Assembly (NCBI GenBank): GCA_004282745.1 | Contig: SHMT01000015.1 | Span: 60,282-124,281 of the forward strand | Length of the DNA stretch: 64,000 bases | DNA from: Candidatus Scalindua sp. SCAELEC01 | GTDB lineage: Bacteria; Planctomycetota; Brocadiia; Brocadiales; Scalinduaceae | Direction of reading: 5' to 3' | Part shown: positions 27,878 through 37,295 of the stretch, piece after piece | Position numbering within the stretch: position 1 is the first letter of the stretch | Layout of the letters: each line of letters begins with the position of its first letter | Notes under the pieces: generated by a model | What the model was told of the DNA's origin: nothing | The model's database searches: none | The model's input: the letters and a program-made list of their open reading frames with translations, nothing else | Position numbers and translations under genes: made by a program

Positions 27878-29686
27878 ATGAGTTTTTTTATTTCACCAGA
27901 AAAAATTTCTGAAATTGAAAGAAATCTAAATCTTCTTGATTTAGCTTCTCAATACCTAACTCTCAACCGCAGAGGTGGAAATTACGTAGGCTTGTGCCCG
28001 TTCCATAGGGAAAAAACCCCTTCTTTTGTTGTTAACGAGGAGAAACAAAAGTATAAATGTTTTGGCTGTGGAGAAAGTGGCACAATTTTTAATTTTTTCA
28101 TGAAACAAGAAGGAGTCTCTTTCCCTGAGGCGGTTAAGGCACTTGCAGAGAAAGCAAACGTACCACTAAGCGATTTCCAACAACAGAGAAAAGAGCAAAA
28201 AACAGAAATTTTATATGGCGTCAATGAGCAAGCAACACAGTTTTTCAGTAACTTGTTATTAAATAAAGAAGGCAAGCAGGCAAAAGCTTATTTATCAAAC
28301 AGATTAATAACTGATGAGACAATTCGCAAATTCAATTTGGGATATTCCCCCAACCGTTGGGATGCGTTAGTAACTAAATCAAGAGAATGGAACATAAGCA
28401 ACCAAATTTTGGAGAAAGCGGGACTTATCATAAAAAAAAAGAGTGGTGGTTTTTATGATAGATTCAGAAACCGATTAATGTTTCCGATATTTGACATTCA
28501 AAACAGGTCGGTAGGATTTGGCGCAAGGGCATTAGACAACTCACCGGCGAAATATCTCAACTCGCCAGAAACTGAAATCTTCCATAAAAGCAAGACACTT
28601 TTCGGACTTAACATAGCAAAAAGCCCTATAATAAAAAAACGTAGAGTATTAATTATGGAAGGATACACAGACGTAATAATGGCACATCAATGTGGTATTG
28701 ATTGGTCAATTGCCCTCCTCGGTACAGCATTAACACGCGAACATGTCAACATATTGAAAAAGTATTGCGATAGGGTTACTCTCGTATTAGATGCAGATAA
28801 TGCCGGGCAGAAATCATCTGAAAGAAGCTTAGACCTCTTTATCGAGGAAGATCTTGATGCGAGAGTCATACTCTTGCCCGAGAACTATGATCCATACGAT
28901 TTTTTAGTAAAAAGAGGAAGACAACAATTTTTAGAACAAGAGGAAAAAGCGTATGATTTTCTCGGTTTTAAAATAAAACTTTCAAAAACAAAATGGGATA
29001 TCTCTTCCGTAAATGGCAAGACTTCTGCCATACATGACATACTCCTCTCAGCAACAAGGATACCTAATATTTTAAAACGTGAGTTAACGATTAAGAGGAT
29101 TGCAGAAGAGATGTCAGTAGAAGAAAATATATTACGAAACCATTTGACACAATTCCAACCGAAACAAAAGGGATGGACGACCAAAAACGGTTTCCCTCAG
29201 AAGCCCTTAACGACAAACAGACTAAAATCAAACGCTCACAACACCATAGAAAGTACCCTTTTGAGCCTTATGGTCACGAGAAATGACCTGATTGAGAAAA
29301 TAGAGTTAGATTTTGGATTTGACAGCTTTAGCAACATGACCTTGAGAAACATTGCAGTAAGAATTTCCGAGATGTATACGCAAAACGGACACGTTGAGCT
29401 GAAAGATATTTCTCCTTTTATAGAAAGCAAGGAGCTGGTTGAAAATTTAGTCTCGACAATTTCAAGGCAAAAGTCTTTAAACGAATCTTCTCTAACTGGC
29501 CAAAGCTACAACAGCGAAAAAGTGATGAATGACTGCATTCGATATATCAGAAAAAAAAAGAAGAGAGAGGCCCTTCATCTGGTAAAAAAAAACGTTTTCG
29601 ATGCAAACAAAAGAGACGGGCAAGACAAAGCTGTTGACACATTACTTACACAGTTTCACGAGAAGAGTATTGATATCCATTCTTAA
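27878..29686 (+). CDS. dnaG: DNA primase
   Basis: Makes RNA primers at the replication fork. The 602-aa protein has the CHC2 zinc site (C40, H43, C61, C64), the RNA polymerase core with the Toprim motifs MEGYTDVIMAH and LVLDADNAGQ, and a C-terminal helicase-binding region. rpoD follows after about 96 bp, as in the classical macromolecular synthesis arrangement. Confidence 0.97.
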   Translation: MSFFISPEKISEIERNLNLLDLASQYLTLNRRGGNYVGLCPFHREKTPSFVVNEEKQKYKCFGCGESGTIFNFFMKQEGVSFPEAVKALAEKANVPLSDFQQQRKEQKTEILYGVNEQATQFFSNLLLNKEGKQAKAYLSNRLITDETIRKFNLGYSPNRWDALVTKSREWNISNQILEKAGLIIKKKSGGFYDRFRNRLMFPIFDIQNRSVGFGARALDNSPAKYLNSPETEIFHKSKTLFGLNIAKSPIIKKRRVLIMEGYTDVIMAHQCGIDWSIALLGTALTREHVNILKKYCDRVTLVLDADNAGQKSSERSLDLFIEEDLDARVILLPENYDPYDFLVKRGRQQFLEQEEKAYDFLGFKIKLSKTKWDISSVNGKTSAIHDILLSATRIPNILKRELTIKRIAEEMSVEENILRNHLTQFQPKQKGWTTKNGFPQKPLTTNRLKSNAHNTIESTLLSLMVTRNDLIEKIELDFGFDSFSNMTLRNIAVRISEMYTQNGHVELKDISPFIESKELVENLVSTISRQKSLNESSLTGQSYNSEKVMNDCIRYIRKKKKREALHLVKKNVFDANKRDGQDKAVDTLLTQFHEKSIDIHS

Positions 29687-29782
29687 AATTATGCACCCAT
29701 TTACGCGCCTTTATGACATTCATGAAGGTTTTGAATTTAATATCTGAACGAAAACACTGTAACCGAACGGAGAGATCACTTA

Positions 29783-31435
29783 ATGGAGAAGCTATCTCTA
29801 AAAATTAAATCCCTCGTGCAAAAAGGAAAGCATAAAGGATTTTTAACCTATGAAGAGCTAAATGATATTTTACCGGATGACGCCTTAATGTTATCTGAGA
29901 AGATTGATGAAATATTAATGCTGCTGGAAGAGTTAGGCATTGACCTAATCGATCATGCAGATGCCGATGAACGAGAATCGGCAGAGGATGAAGAGAGATC
30001 AGAGGATTCAGATGACGCATTTGAACCGGGAGAAGTAATAATCGAGAAGATAGACGATCCCGTACGAATGTATTTAACTCAGATGGGAGAAATACCCCTC
30101 TTGTCCCGTGAAGAAGAGATCACGTTAGCAAAAAAAATTGAAATGACGAGAAAAGGTTTTGTCAGAAAAATCTTAAAATCAGATTTTTCTCAAGAGATTT
30201 GTTTAAAGATTTTAGAGGATATTTCAAGCGGAGAATTGCCATTTGACCGTACACTAGCCGTAAACAGCGAGCTAGAAAACAACAAGGACCGACTACTTAA
30301 ACAATTTCCAGAGAGTGCAAAAACATTAAAGTCAATCTTAAAAAAGAATAGGGCCGATTATTATCGCTCAAAGCAAAAGGCAACTTCCGTAAAAGAGAGA
30401 CTGCGAATCTTTAAGAATATCAGGACCCGCCAAAGAAAGGGGGAGTTGATTCTTGAAGAATTAAACATTCGAACAAAGAAAATACAACCGATCATGAAGG
30501 GTCTCCAAAAGATATCGAAGGAAATGCTCCATATCGAAAAACAGATAAATCTCCGTAAAAAACGAGACAAAGGGACAAATAACAGACTTCGGGAGCTCAA
30601 ATCTCAATTACGCACAAACGAGGAGTTGGTACTTGAACCATCAGACAAATTAAAGATACGCATTGATTCAATAGAAAAAATTTACCGAGAACATGAAATC
30701 GCAAAACGCCAACTATCTAGCGCAAATCTAAGGCTCGTAGTCAGTATTGCTAAAAAATATAGAAATAGAGGATTAACGTTCCTTGACCTTATACAGGAAG
30801 GCAATACCGGCTTAATGAGGGCCGTAGACAAGTATGAATATAGAAGAGGGTACAAATTCAGCACATACGCCACCTGGTGGATACGACAGGCCATCACCCG
30901 TTCAATTGCTGATCAAGCGAGGACAATCAGGATTCCTGTCCATATGATTGAGACCATGAGTAAAATAAGAAATGTCACAAAAAAAACATTACAGGAAAAA
31001 GGAAGAGAACCCAGCATTGAAGAGATTGCAAAGGAAACAAAAATATCTTTGTCAGAAGCGAGAAGAGTATTGAAAATTTCAAGACATCAAATCTCTCTTG
31101 ACCGATCTGTAGGGGAGAGCGAAGACAGTTCATTTGGGGACTTCATTGAAGATGACAGAGCAGAATCACCTGTTTCTGCTGCAGCACAGGAAATGCTTAA
31201 GGAAAAGATCGAAAGTGTTCTTGACACACTTACCTACAGGGAAAGGGAAATAATAAAACTTCGTTACGGAATTGGGGATGGTTATACCTATACATTAGAA
31301 GAAGTTGGGAAGAAATTTATGGTCACTAGAGAACGGGTAAGACAGATAGAAGCAAAGGCGGTACGGAAACTTCAACATCCTGTAAGAAGCCGAAAGTTGG
31401 AGGGGTTTCTTGACAGTATCGAAGAAAACAAATAG
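29783..31435 (+). CDS. rpoD: RNA polymerase sigma factor RpoD (sigma-70)
   Basis: Primary sigma factor, 550 aa. A region 1.1 is present at the N-terminus, region 1.2 at [22 protein letters not shown], and a long basic non-conserved stretch at about 130-290. Region 2 has the full [19 protein letters not shown] and [10 protein letters not shown] core. Region 4 ends with the helix-turn-helix [21 protein letters not shown] about 9 bp upstream supports the start. Confidence 0.97.
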   Translation: MEKLSLKIKSLVQKGKHKGFLTYEELNDILPDDALMLSEKIDEILMLLEELGIDLIDHADADERESAEDEERSEDSDDAFEPGEVIIEKIDDPVRMYLTQMGEIPLLSREEEITLAKKIEMTRKGFVRKILKSDFSQEICLKILEDISSGELPFDRTLAVNSELENNKDRLLKQFPESAKTLKSILKKNRADYYRSKQKATSVKERLRIFKNIRTRQRKGELILEELNIRTKKIQPIMKGLQKISKEMLHIEKQINLRKKRDKGTNNRLRELKSQLRTNEELVLEPSDKLKIRIDSIEKIYREHEIAKRQLSSANLRLVVSIAKKYRNRGLTFLDLIQEGNTGLMRAVDKYEYRRGYKFSTYATWWIRQAITRSIADQARTIRIPVHMIETMSKIRNVTKKTLQEKGREPSIEEIAKETKISLSEARRVLKISRHQISLDRSVGESEDSSFGDFIEDDRAESPVSAAAQEMLKEKIESVLDTLTYREREIIKLRYGIGDGYTYTLEEVGKKFMVTRERVRQIEAKAVRKLQHPVRSRKLEGFLDSIEENK

Positions 31436-31534
31436 GTGATGCGAGAAGAGAGTGAGAAATAATTTCTAGCAATTAAGTACGCCCACCAACCTTATTATAG
31501 TAAAACAGTGGAAAATTAATGTTTGGGATATTAG

Positions 31535-32245
31535 ATGAATGAAAGGGTAGACGTATTAAAGAGATTACAAATTATACAAAAGAAAATCAGCGAGAAAACC
31601 AGCTTTAAGGATCTACAGACTAAAGAGATAGAGAAGAACAAGGCCTTACTTCAAGAGAAGAGAGCTCTCACTGAAAAAAAACATGAGCAATTGAAATCAT
31701 TGCAAAAAGAGATTGACAAGAAAGACCTGGATCTGAAAAGCGATGAAGAGCAGATAAAAAAATTTAATGTGCAGCTTAATTCAATTAAAAACAACAAGGA
31801 ATACACCGCGTTGCGATCAGAAATCGGTTCAAAAGAGGCTGATAAGTCTCTATTGGAAGATGAAATATTAATTTTAATGTCTCAATTAGAGTCAACGAAT
31901 GAGGAATATCTTAAAGAAACTGAAAAACTTAAGGGAGACGAGGAAAATTTAGATGAATTTGTACAGAGAGCGAATTGTGACATTCAAAAAGTGGATGCGG
32001 AGATAGAGTCCTTAAGAAGAGATACATTAAAATATGCAGACATCTTAGATGAAGAGACCCAAAACCAATTCAACCGACTAACAAACGCTAATGAGAAAAG
32101 TCCGATTGTTGAAGTGATCGATAATGCCTGTAACGGATGCTCTATGAACATAAGCTTACAAACCCTCAATTTACTTATGAGTGGAAAAAATCTCACGCTC
32201 TGTCCAAGTTGTCAACGAATACTCTTTTTGAATGATCACCATTAA
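31535..32245 (+). CDS. Coiled-coil protein with C-terminal C4 zinc ribbon
   Basis: A 236-aa protein. Residues 10-180 form a long charged coiled coil. The C-terminus has CNGCSMNI and LCPSC, two CxxC pairs typical of the C4-type zinc-ribbon family (PF02591), also known as CdsZ-like. The molecular role is poorly known. The stop codon lies two bases before the RNase P RNA, so both are probably on one transcript with rpoD upstream. Confidence 0.88.
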   Translation: MNERVDVLKRLQIIQKKISEKTSFKDLQTKEIEKNKALLQEKRALTEKKHEQLKSLQKEIDKKDLDLKSDEEQIKKFNVQLNSIKNNKEYTALRSEIGSKEADKSLLEDEILILMSQLESTNEEYLKETEKLKGDEENLDEFVQRANCDIQKVDAEIESLRRDTLKYADILDEETQNQFNRLTNANEKSPIVEVIDNACNGCSMNISLQTLNLLMSGKNLTLCPSCQRILFLNDHH

Positions 32246-32247
32246 TA

Positions 32248-32641
32248 GGAAGTAGGCAAGATGGTCGTTTCAGCACGATCGCTTTTTTGGGTTTTTGCTG
32301 GAGAGGAAAGTCCGAGCTCCACAGGGCACAGTGCTCCGTAACGCGGAGTGGGAGTAATCCTAAGGAAAGTACCACAGAAAATATACCGCCCTGCGGGAGA
32401 CACAGAGATGGGTCCCTCACAGGGTAAGGGTGAAAAGGTGGGGCCGTAGTGGCTTAATGTAAGAGCCCACCACTTCCCGGGTGATCGGGAAGGTATGGCA
32501 AACCCCACTGGGAGAAAGGCTAAATTGTGAGGCATAAGCGGCCCGTTTCAGCGCCTCCGGGTAAGCCGATTGACCTTAATGGCAACATTGAGGCAAGATA
32601 AATGATCATCTCAAACAGAACTCGGCTTATTGCCTGCTTCC
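32248..32641 (+). ncRNA. rnpB: RNase P RNA (bacterial class A)
   Basis: The catalytic RNA of tRNA 5' maturation. P1 forms between ggaagtaggcaa at 32248-32259 and its near complement at 32630-32641. The universal core gaggaaagtccgagctcc is at about 32304-32321, followed by cacagggcac, and the second core block agggtaagggtgaaaaggtg-type sequence near 32420. The 3' conserved aacagaactcggcttat precedes the closing P1 strand. No frame is open through it. Confidence 0.95.
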
Positions 32642-32681
32642 GCTATTTCCATACATTTTTCATTGAGAGGAGACAATACTA

Positions 32682-34379
32682 TTGGCAGGATTGTTTTCGA
32701 GATTAACCAAGGAGCATATTGTCGCAAAACCGGGTTTTAACCGATGGCTTGTGCCGCCTGCATCCGTCGCTATACATCTCTGCATCGGTTCCGTTTATGC
32801 CTGGAGCATGTTCAACCCCGCCTTAATCAAGGCCCTTGGTGTTGCTGCGGGATCGGCAAATGACTGGTCTCTCAGCCAGGTAGTCTGGATTTTTTCCGTA
32901 GCTATCGTCAGTCTGGGTTTGTCTGCTGCATTCGCGGGAAAATGGCTTGAAAAAGTGGGGCCCAGGATGGTGGGATTTGTAGCGGCCTGTTGCTGGGGAG
33001 GCGGATTCCTTATCGGAGGAGCCGGCATACTCGTCCATCAGTTGTGGTTACTCTATTTCGGCTACGGTGTTATCGGCGGTTGTGGACTTGGCCTTGGATA
33101 TGTCTCTCCCGTATCTACCCTTATTCGATGGTTTCCTGACAGAAGAGGCATGGCTGCTGGTATGGCCATTATGGGTTTTGGCGGCGGCGCTATTATTGCA
33201 AAGCTGAGCATAGACAAGCTCTTAGAGTACTTCTACCAGGCGCCTCGCTATCTAGGAACGGTTGATGCCGTAAAACTCGTTACAGAAGGCGGAAAAAGAT
33301 TCACTGAGATTGCGGGGCATCTCACCGAAGTGGTTGTTGTTGGAACGAATGATGTCTCCCGGATGATTGTACCAGGAGAACCAGGTGTATACGCAGTCAA
33401 TACCGGTTCAACCGGGGTCGCAGAAACATTTTTTGCGCTCGGTATAATCTATTTCATTGTGATGACAATAGCGGCCTTCTCCTATCGAGTTCCTCACGAG
33501 GGGTGGCTGCCGAAGGGGTGGAACCCGCCGACTGCCGACAAGGCAGAGAGTAAAATGATTACACAGAACCATGTCCATATTGATCAGGCGTTAAAAACCC
33601 CTCAGTTTTACCTGATCTGGGTCGTACTCTGTTTTAATGTTACCGCCGGTATCGGAGTCATCGGTGTGGCAAAAACAATGATGACGGAAATTTTTGGCAG
33701 TACTCTGCCTTACGTCGTTGATGCCTCTTTCGCCGGCACCTATGTTCTCATGATCAGCGTCTTCAATATGGTCGGCCGTTTTTTCTGGGCCAGCGCATCT
33801 GACTATATCGGCCGCAAAATCACCTATTATCTATTTTTCATACTTGGTATCTTTCTCTATTTATCAATACCTTATACGGCAGTAAACGTTCAGGCTTCTC
33901 CGGCGATTATCTGGCTCGTCCTCTTCTACGCTGCAACGATGATTATTTTTACCATGTACGGGGGTGGATTTGCCACTATTCCCGCTTACCTCGCCGACAT
34001 ATTTGGCACCCGTTTTGTCGGAGGAATTCACGGCCGGCTTCTCACCGCCTGGAGCACCGCCGGTGTATTGGGTCCGTTAGCAATTACCCAGCTTCGAGAA
34101 AATTCCCGGGTGAATGCCATCGAGAAACTTGCCGCAAAGGTTGACCCTGCCGTTTTTCAACGCTCATATGGCGCTGACATCAGCCAGCTGTCACAACTCA
34201 TCGAACAGAAGACCGTTACTATTCCGAATCTCATGGTAATTGTCCCAAGCGGAATTACCGATCCTTCTCCCACGCTCTACAACACAACCATGTACGTCAT
34301 GGCCGGTTTATTGGCAATAGCGCTTTTCTGCAATATCTTTGTCAAGCCCGTTCATGAGCGTCACCATATGGGCACATGA
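32682..34379 (+). CDS. OFA-family MFS transporter (oxalate/formate antiporter-like)
   Basis: A 565-aa carrier with twelve helices. VPPASVAIHLCIGSVYAWSMFNPAL at the N-terminus and GLGYVSPVSTLIRWFPDRRGMAAG are typical of the OFA branch, which includes oxalate:formate antiporters and uncharacterised carboxylate carriers. The start is TTG, supported by GAGGAG about 8 bp upstream. A long loop at about 180-245 and another at about 490-535 are larger than in many members. Its base composition is more GC-rich than the neighbouring genes. Substrate unproven. Confidence 0.88.
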   Translation: MAGLFSRLTKEHIVAKPGFNRWLVPPASVAIHLCIGSVYAWSMFNPALIKALGVAAGSANDWSLSQVVWIFSVAIVSLGLSAAFAGKWLEKVGPRMVGFVAACCWGGGFLIGGAGILVHQLWLLYFGYGVIGGCGLGLGYVSPVSTLIRWFPDRRGMAAGMAIMGFGGGAIIAKLSIDKLLEYFYQAPRYLGTVDAVKLVTEGGKRFTEIAGHLTEVVVVGTNDVSRMIVPGEPGVYAVNTGSTGVAETFFALGIIYFIVMTIAAFSYRVPHEGWLPKGWNPPTADKAESKMITQNHVHIDQALKTPQFYLIWVVLCFNVTAGIGVIGVAKTMMTEIFGSTLPYVVDASFAGTYVLMISVFNMVGRFFWASASDYIGRKITYYLFFILGIFLYLSIPYTAVNVQASPAIIWLVLFYAATMIIFTMYGGGFATIPAYLADIFGTRFVGGIHGRLLTAWSTAGVLGPLAITQLRENSRVNAIEKLAAKVDPAVFQRSYGADISQLSQLIEQKTVTIPNLMVIVPSGITDPSPTLYNTTMYVMAGLLAIALFCNIFVKPVHERHHMGT

Positions 34380-34500
34380 AAAAATTATTTGATTCTTCGT
34401 CTTTTGCCAAAAGATACATTTAGTAAAAATATTTTAACCAAAATTGGTAAAATTATACCTTCGCAAATTTTCAGGACGTTTAATACGCACCAAATGACAA

Positions 34501-34822
34501 AATACAAATAACAAACAAATTCCAATGAATAAAGTTCAAAATGTCCAAACAGACTCAGTAGCGTCCGGTTAGGTTTTTGCGAATTTAATTTATTGCCCCA
34601 AAACTTGTCATTCCCGCATGTTTCCCGCTTTAAGCGTACGGGAACAAGCTTTAGCGGGAATCAATGATGAAACGAGTCTCTGGATACCCGATAAAGGCGT
34701 TCTGGTATGACGAAAGCCACCTAAGCAAAAACCTAACCGGACAATGATGAAACAGACTGGTTTTGATCATTCCTGTCTGCCGACAGGCAGGCGAGCATTG
34801 GAATTTGTAATTTGTTTGTTGT
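34501..34822. repeat. AT-rich element R5, interrupted by R4
   Basis: The left half (34501-34555) reads caaataacaaacaaattcc and on; the right half (34750-34822) ends ggaatttgtaatttgtttgtt. These are inverted relative to each other, as in the element at 15331-15432. The right half also holds a cctgtctgccgacaggcagg palindrome near 34775-34794. Confidence 0.5.
34556..34749. mobile_element. Non-autonomous inserted element (family R4) with 9-bp target duplication
   Basis: Perfect 18-bp inverted repeats gtccggttaggtttttgc lie at 34563-34580 and 34725-34742, extendable with mismatches to ends starting CA. The 9-mer AAACAGACT occurs immediately outside both ends (34547-34555 and 34750-34758), a target-site duplication. 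The 194-bp insert has no coding capacity and inside it has cattcccgc/gcgggaatc-type palindromes. It split an R5 element. Confidence 0.75.
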
Positions 34823-34970
34823 CTGAACGAAAACCCTGTGTTTGAACCAAAACTGCCCAGGTACAAGGCGCGTAACCATTCCGTAACCGGAACTTACTCA
34901 AGTACTTGAAGATTTCGGAATTGTTACCGCAATGCATTAGATGGGTAGTTTTCGTTCAAACACTGATTAG
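34822..34970. mobile_element. TIR element R3, copy A
   Basis: About 148 bp. The inner ends ctgaacgaaaac and gttttcgttcaaacact are imperfect inverted repeats. It matches 38268-38426 along its length, including gcccaggtacaaggcgcgtaac and gtaaccggaac. The left end appears trimmed against the R5 element. Non-coding. Confidence 0.7.
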
Positions 34971-35203
34971 GAGCTGGAGATGTGCCACAGTGAATGGGTT
35001 AACCTGCAATGTGATTTACCGCCCTGGTTTTTGGCAAGGATTCCGTTGTGCGAATAATTCTTACGGCAAAATCTATTAAGCGTTCTTCAAGATTAAATTG
35101 TCTCTTATCCTTCGACTTTCATTATTCCTTGTTCGATATTCTCTATTGGGCTCCTTGTAAAAAATATCAAAAACAACTTAGCGCTTATGGGGACATCCCC
35201 TAA

Positions 35204-35384
35204 GGGCCCAGGAAAGAATAACTTGTTGTTCTCGCATCTCATTTTCAGATCATCTTCGGCCGCTCTTCACTCGCAGCATCCTCGCTGTAGCTTAGGCTAC
35301 ACCTGCGGTCCTGGTCGGTCAGATCGACCAAATCTGACATAAAACTGAGCGCGATAAAACAACAAGTTATTCTTTCCTGCACCC
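35204..35384. mobile_element. TIR element R2, copy 1, flanked by TAA
   Basis: A 181-bp unit with nearly perfect terminal inverted repeats of about 25 bp (caggaaagaataacttgttg at the left, its complement at the right). TAA flanks both ends (35201-35203 and 35385-35387). It is similar in sequence to 45335-45536. Non-coding, GC-rich in the middle (tcctcgctgtagct). Confidence 0.75.
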
Positions 35385-35439
35385 TAAACCCCCTTCAAAA
35401 AAAAGGGGGGGGGGGAGGGAATTTGTTTCTATTTAAACG

Positions 35440-35482
35440 AAAAAAGGGGCAGGTACCATATGGCCACCTACCCCTTTTTTTA
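35440..35482 (-). terminator. Rho-independent terminator of the porin gene
   Basis: The stem aaaaggggcaggt pairs with acctacccctttt (one G-U) around a short loop. On the minus strand it ends in a T-run, 26 bp after the porin stop. The A-run on the other side makes it potentially bidirectional. Confidence 0.85.
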
Positions 35483-35507
35483 AACTATCAAAACATACCA
35501 GCAACGA

Positions 35508-37295
35508 TTAGAACTTCACTGTCGTCATCAAGTATGCCCAATCAACACCTCTGTCTACCCCATTGCCTGTATCTTCAATGAAATCGTCAGCCCAGAAGTG
35601 AGAGTATCCACCGACAACCGTAAAGTTATCAAACATCTGGTACTTAACCGTAAGATCAATCTCTTGACCCAAGGTATTATCGACATCTCGGATGTTTCCA
35701 CCTCCGTCTACCCACGAATCGGAACCTTGTCTTACGATTGACATACCGCCACCGTAGCCAAGACCACCACCAACACCGTACATGTTATCCGCCTCTTCAT
35801 CCAGTGACATCAAATGAAGTTTTGCATCAATCACAAGCTTCTTGGTAGGTTTCAAATTCAGGTGAACCTGATGGTCTCTCAGGTTCTGCCATCCGACCAT
35901 ATCCATGTAACCGTTGTGTGCGTGACCCGTTGGATAGAGATGATCAAATGTCTTTGATGCACCCTCTCCAGGTCTCTTATCACCACTGGCGAATGAATAG
36001 GCGTACCCGATCCTCGGGCTCCAAGGTAGAGAGTTAAAGGTGTAACCAACACCCGCGTAGATTGCAAAGGCCTGGATCGTGTTAGAGACGTTGGTATTCT
36101 TTCCTCTGGCCACGTTACCAACATCAATAGTCCTGATACCTTCGGTATGACCAAACTGCCATGCTGGCTCTATGGTAAAATCGGTCCCACCCAGACCCGG
36201 GATCTTTCTTCCATCCAACCTGAAACCGTAGGTATACCTCTGTTCACCCGTAGCGACACCGATAGGAGTAGCAACTCTATTCCCCTGACCGGTGAGTCCA
36301 AGAGTGGTATCAGCTGGCTGGTGGTCTTCAGATGATCGTGCCCTTATCATCGTGTAAGGCTCAAACGCAATGCCATCATAGACATTAAAGTGGCCATAGA
36401 AACCATAGAAGACCTCTTCTCTATCGTCTTCGTCATCACTTGTGCCCAAGATGCCCCCGTTAGCAGCGCCAGACTCCTTCTCATCGATCTGCCAGGCAAA
36501 AACATCAAGCCAGTTCCCCTTCTTATTGTCCCATCTCAGACGTCCACCATCATACGCCCTGGTCTGGTTGGCCCATGGGAGTGAACCGATCAATCTGTGG
36601 TCACCATAGGCAGCCCTCCAACGCCCAACCCGCAACTCTATATTTTTGAGAAGACCCGTAATGTCCCCAAGGTTCCTCAACTCAACATAACCCTCCTGAA
36701 CATCGGTCCTGGACAATCTTCCAGTAGTCGACCCCTCTTCACCAAACGTACGTACATCCTGGAGCTCAATGTAAGCGCGAACGTTCTTGTTGATATCGGC
36801 ATCAAGGTTTATCCTCGCCCATTGCAATACAAACTCCGTGGTCTCATCACGGCCAACGTTTGTATGCTGAGAGCCATCCGTACCATTAGGACCCGGCGTA
36901 CCCGCACCAAACGTTCTCCGCAGTGTTCCATCGGTAGTTCTGAAGACAGAACCCAATTCGCCTACTCCGGCAGGACCGGCAGCAGCACCGTTGGCGGTGT
37001 TTTGCGCGTCCCTGATCATCATGTCCCGAACCTCAAATCGGTGCCTGATATTCATACCAAGCTTTACGCCCCTGATATTTGGAGCATTTACGTTCCCAGT
37101 GGGCTTCGATTCAAGAGCTTCGATCCTTGCAAGCAGATCGCCATACGCCGAACCTGTTGGCGCTACAGCTGCTGGCGCTGCCGCTCGTGTACCGTGATCC
37201 CTTGACATCGCGTCCTGAGTGCCAATCAACGTACAGATCGTTGAAAATGCGATCATTGCCGCAAATGCTAAAAAGGCTCCTCTCATTTTTACCAT
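35508..37295 (-). CDS. Outer-membrane porin, alginate-export-like beta barrel
   Basis: A 595-aa exported protein. The N-terminus (MVKMRGAFLAFAAMIAF) is a signal peptide, followed by an Ala/Pro-rich linker and a short heptad segment (LLARIEALES). The rest is alternating beta-strand sequence such as FVLQWARINLDADINKNVRAYIELQD and IELRVGRWRAAYGDHRLIGS, as in the alginate_exp porin family. The last residue is Phe (TTVKF), the usual outer-membrane barrel signal. GGGGAGGT 8 bp upstream is a very strong ribosome site, suggesting abundant expression. The substrate is unknown. Confidence 0.88.
   Translation of the reverse strand: MVKMRGAFLAFAAMIAFSTICTLIGTQDAMSRDHGTRAAAPAAVAPTGSAYGDLLARIEALESKPTGNVNAPNIRGVKLGMNIRHRFEVRDMMIRDAQNTANGAAAGPAGVGELGSVFRTTDGTLRRTFGAGTPGPNGTDGSQHTNVGRDETTEFVLQWARINLDADINKNVRAYIELQDVRTFGEEGSTTGRLSRTDVQEGYVELRNLGDITGLLKNIELRVGRWRAAYGDHRLIGSLPWANQTRAYDGGRLRWDNKKGNWLDVFAWQIDEKESGAANGGILGTSDDEDDREEVFYGFYGHFNVYDGIAFEPYTMIRARSSEDHQPADTTLGLTGQGNRVATPIGVATGEQRYTYGFRLDGRKIPGLGGTDFTIEPAWQFGHTEGIRTIDVGNVARGKNTNVSNTIQAFAIYAGVGYTFNSLPWSPRIGYAYSFASGDKRPGEGASKTFDHLYPTGHAHNGYMDMVGWQNLRDHQVHLNLKPTKKLVIDAKLHLMSLDEEADNMYGVGGGLGYGGGMSIVRQGSDSWVDGGGNIRDVDNTLGQEIDLTVKYQMFDNFTVVGGYSHFWADDFIEDTGNGVDRGVDWAYLMTTVKF

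Larger units (their letters stand above)
34380..35507. other. Gene-free repeat mosaic between OFA transporter and porin
   Basis: About 1.1 kb without a credible gene. In order: an AT-rich R5 half (34501-34555), the inserted R4 element (34556-34749), the other R5 half (34750-34822), an R3 element (34822-34970), about 230 bp of unassigned sequence, an R2 element (35204-35384), an 11-G run (35405-35415) and the porin terminator. Confidence 0.75.

Noticed and set aside
34651..34866. 71-codon frame on the minus strand, and the similar one at 38206-38415
   Set aside because: Both lie mostly in R3/R4/R5 repeats; their shared SNTGFSFR stretch comes from the repeat itself.
34501..35384. Could the repeat cluster be a CRISPR array?
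   Set aside because: The units are different families, not evenly spaced, with terminal inverted repeats; no cas genes in the window.
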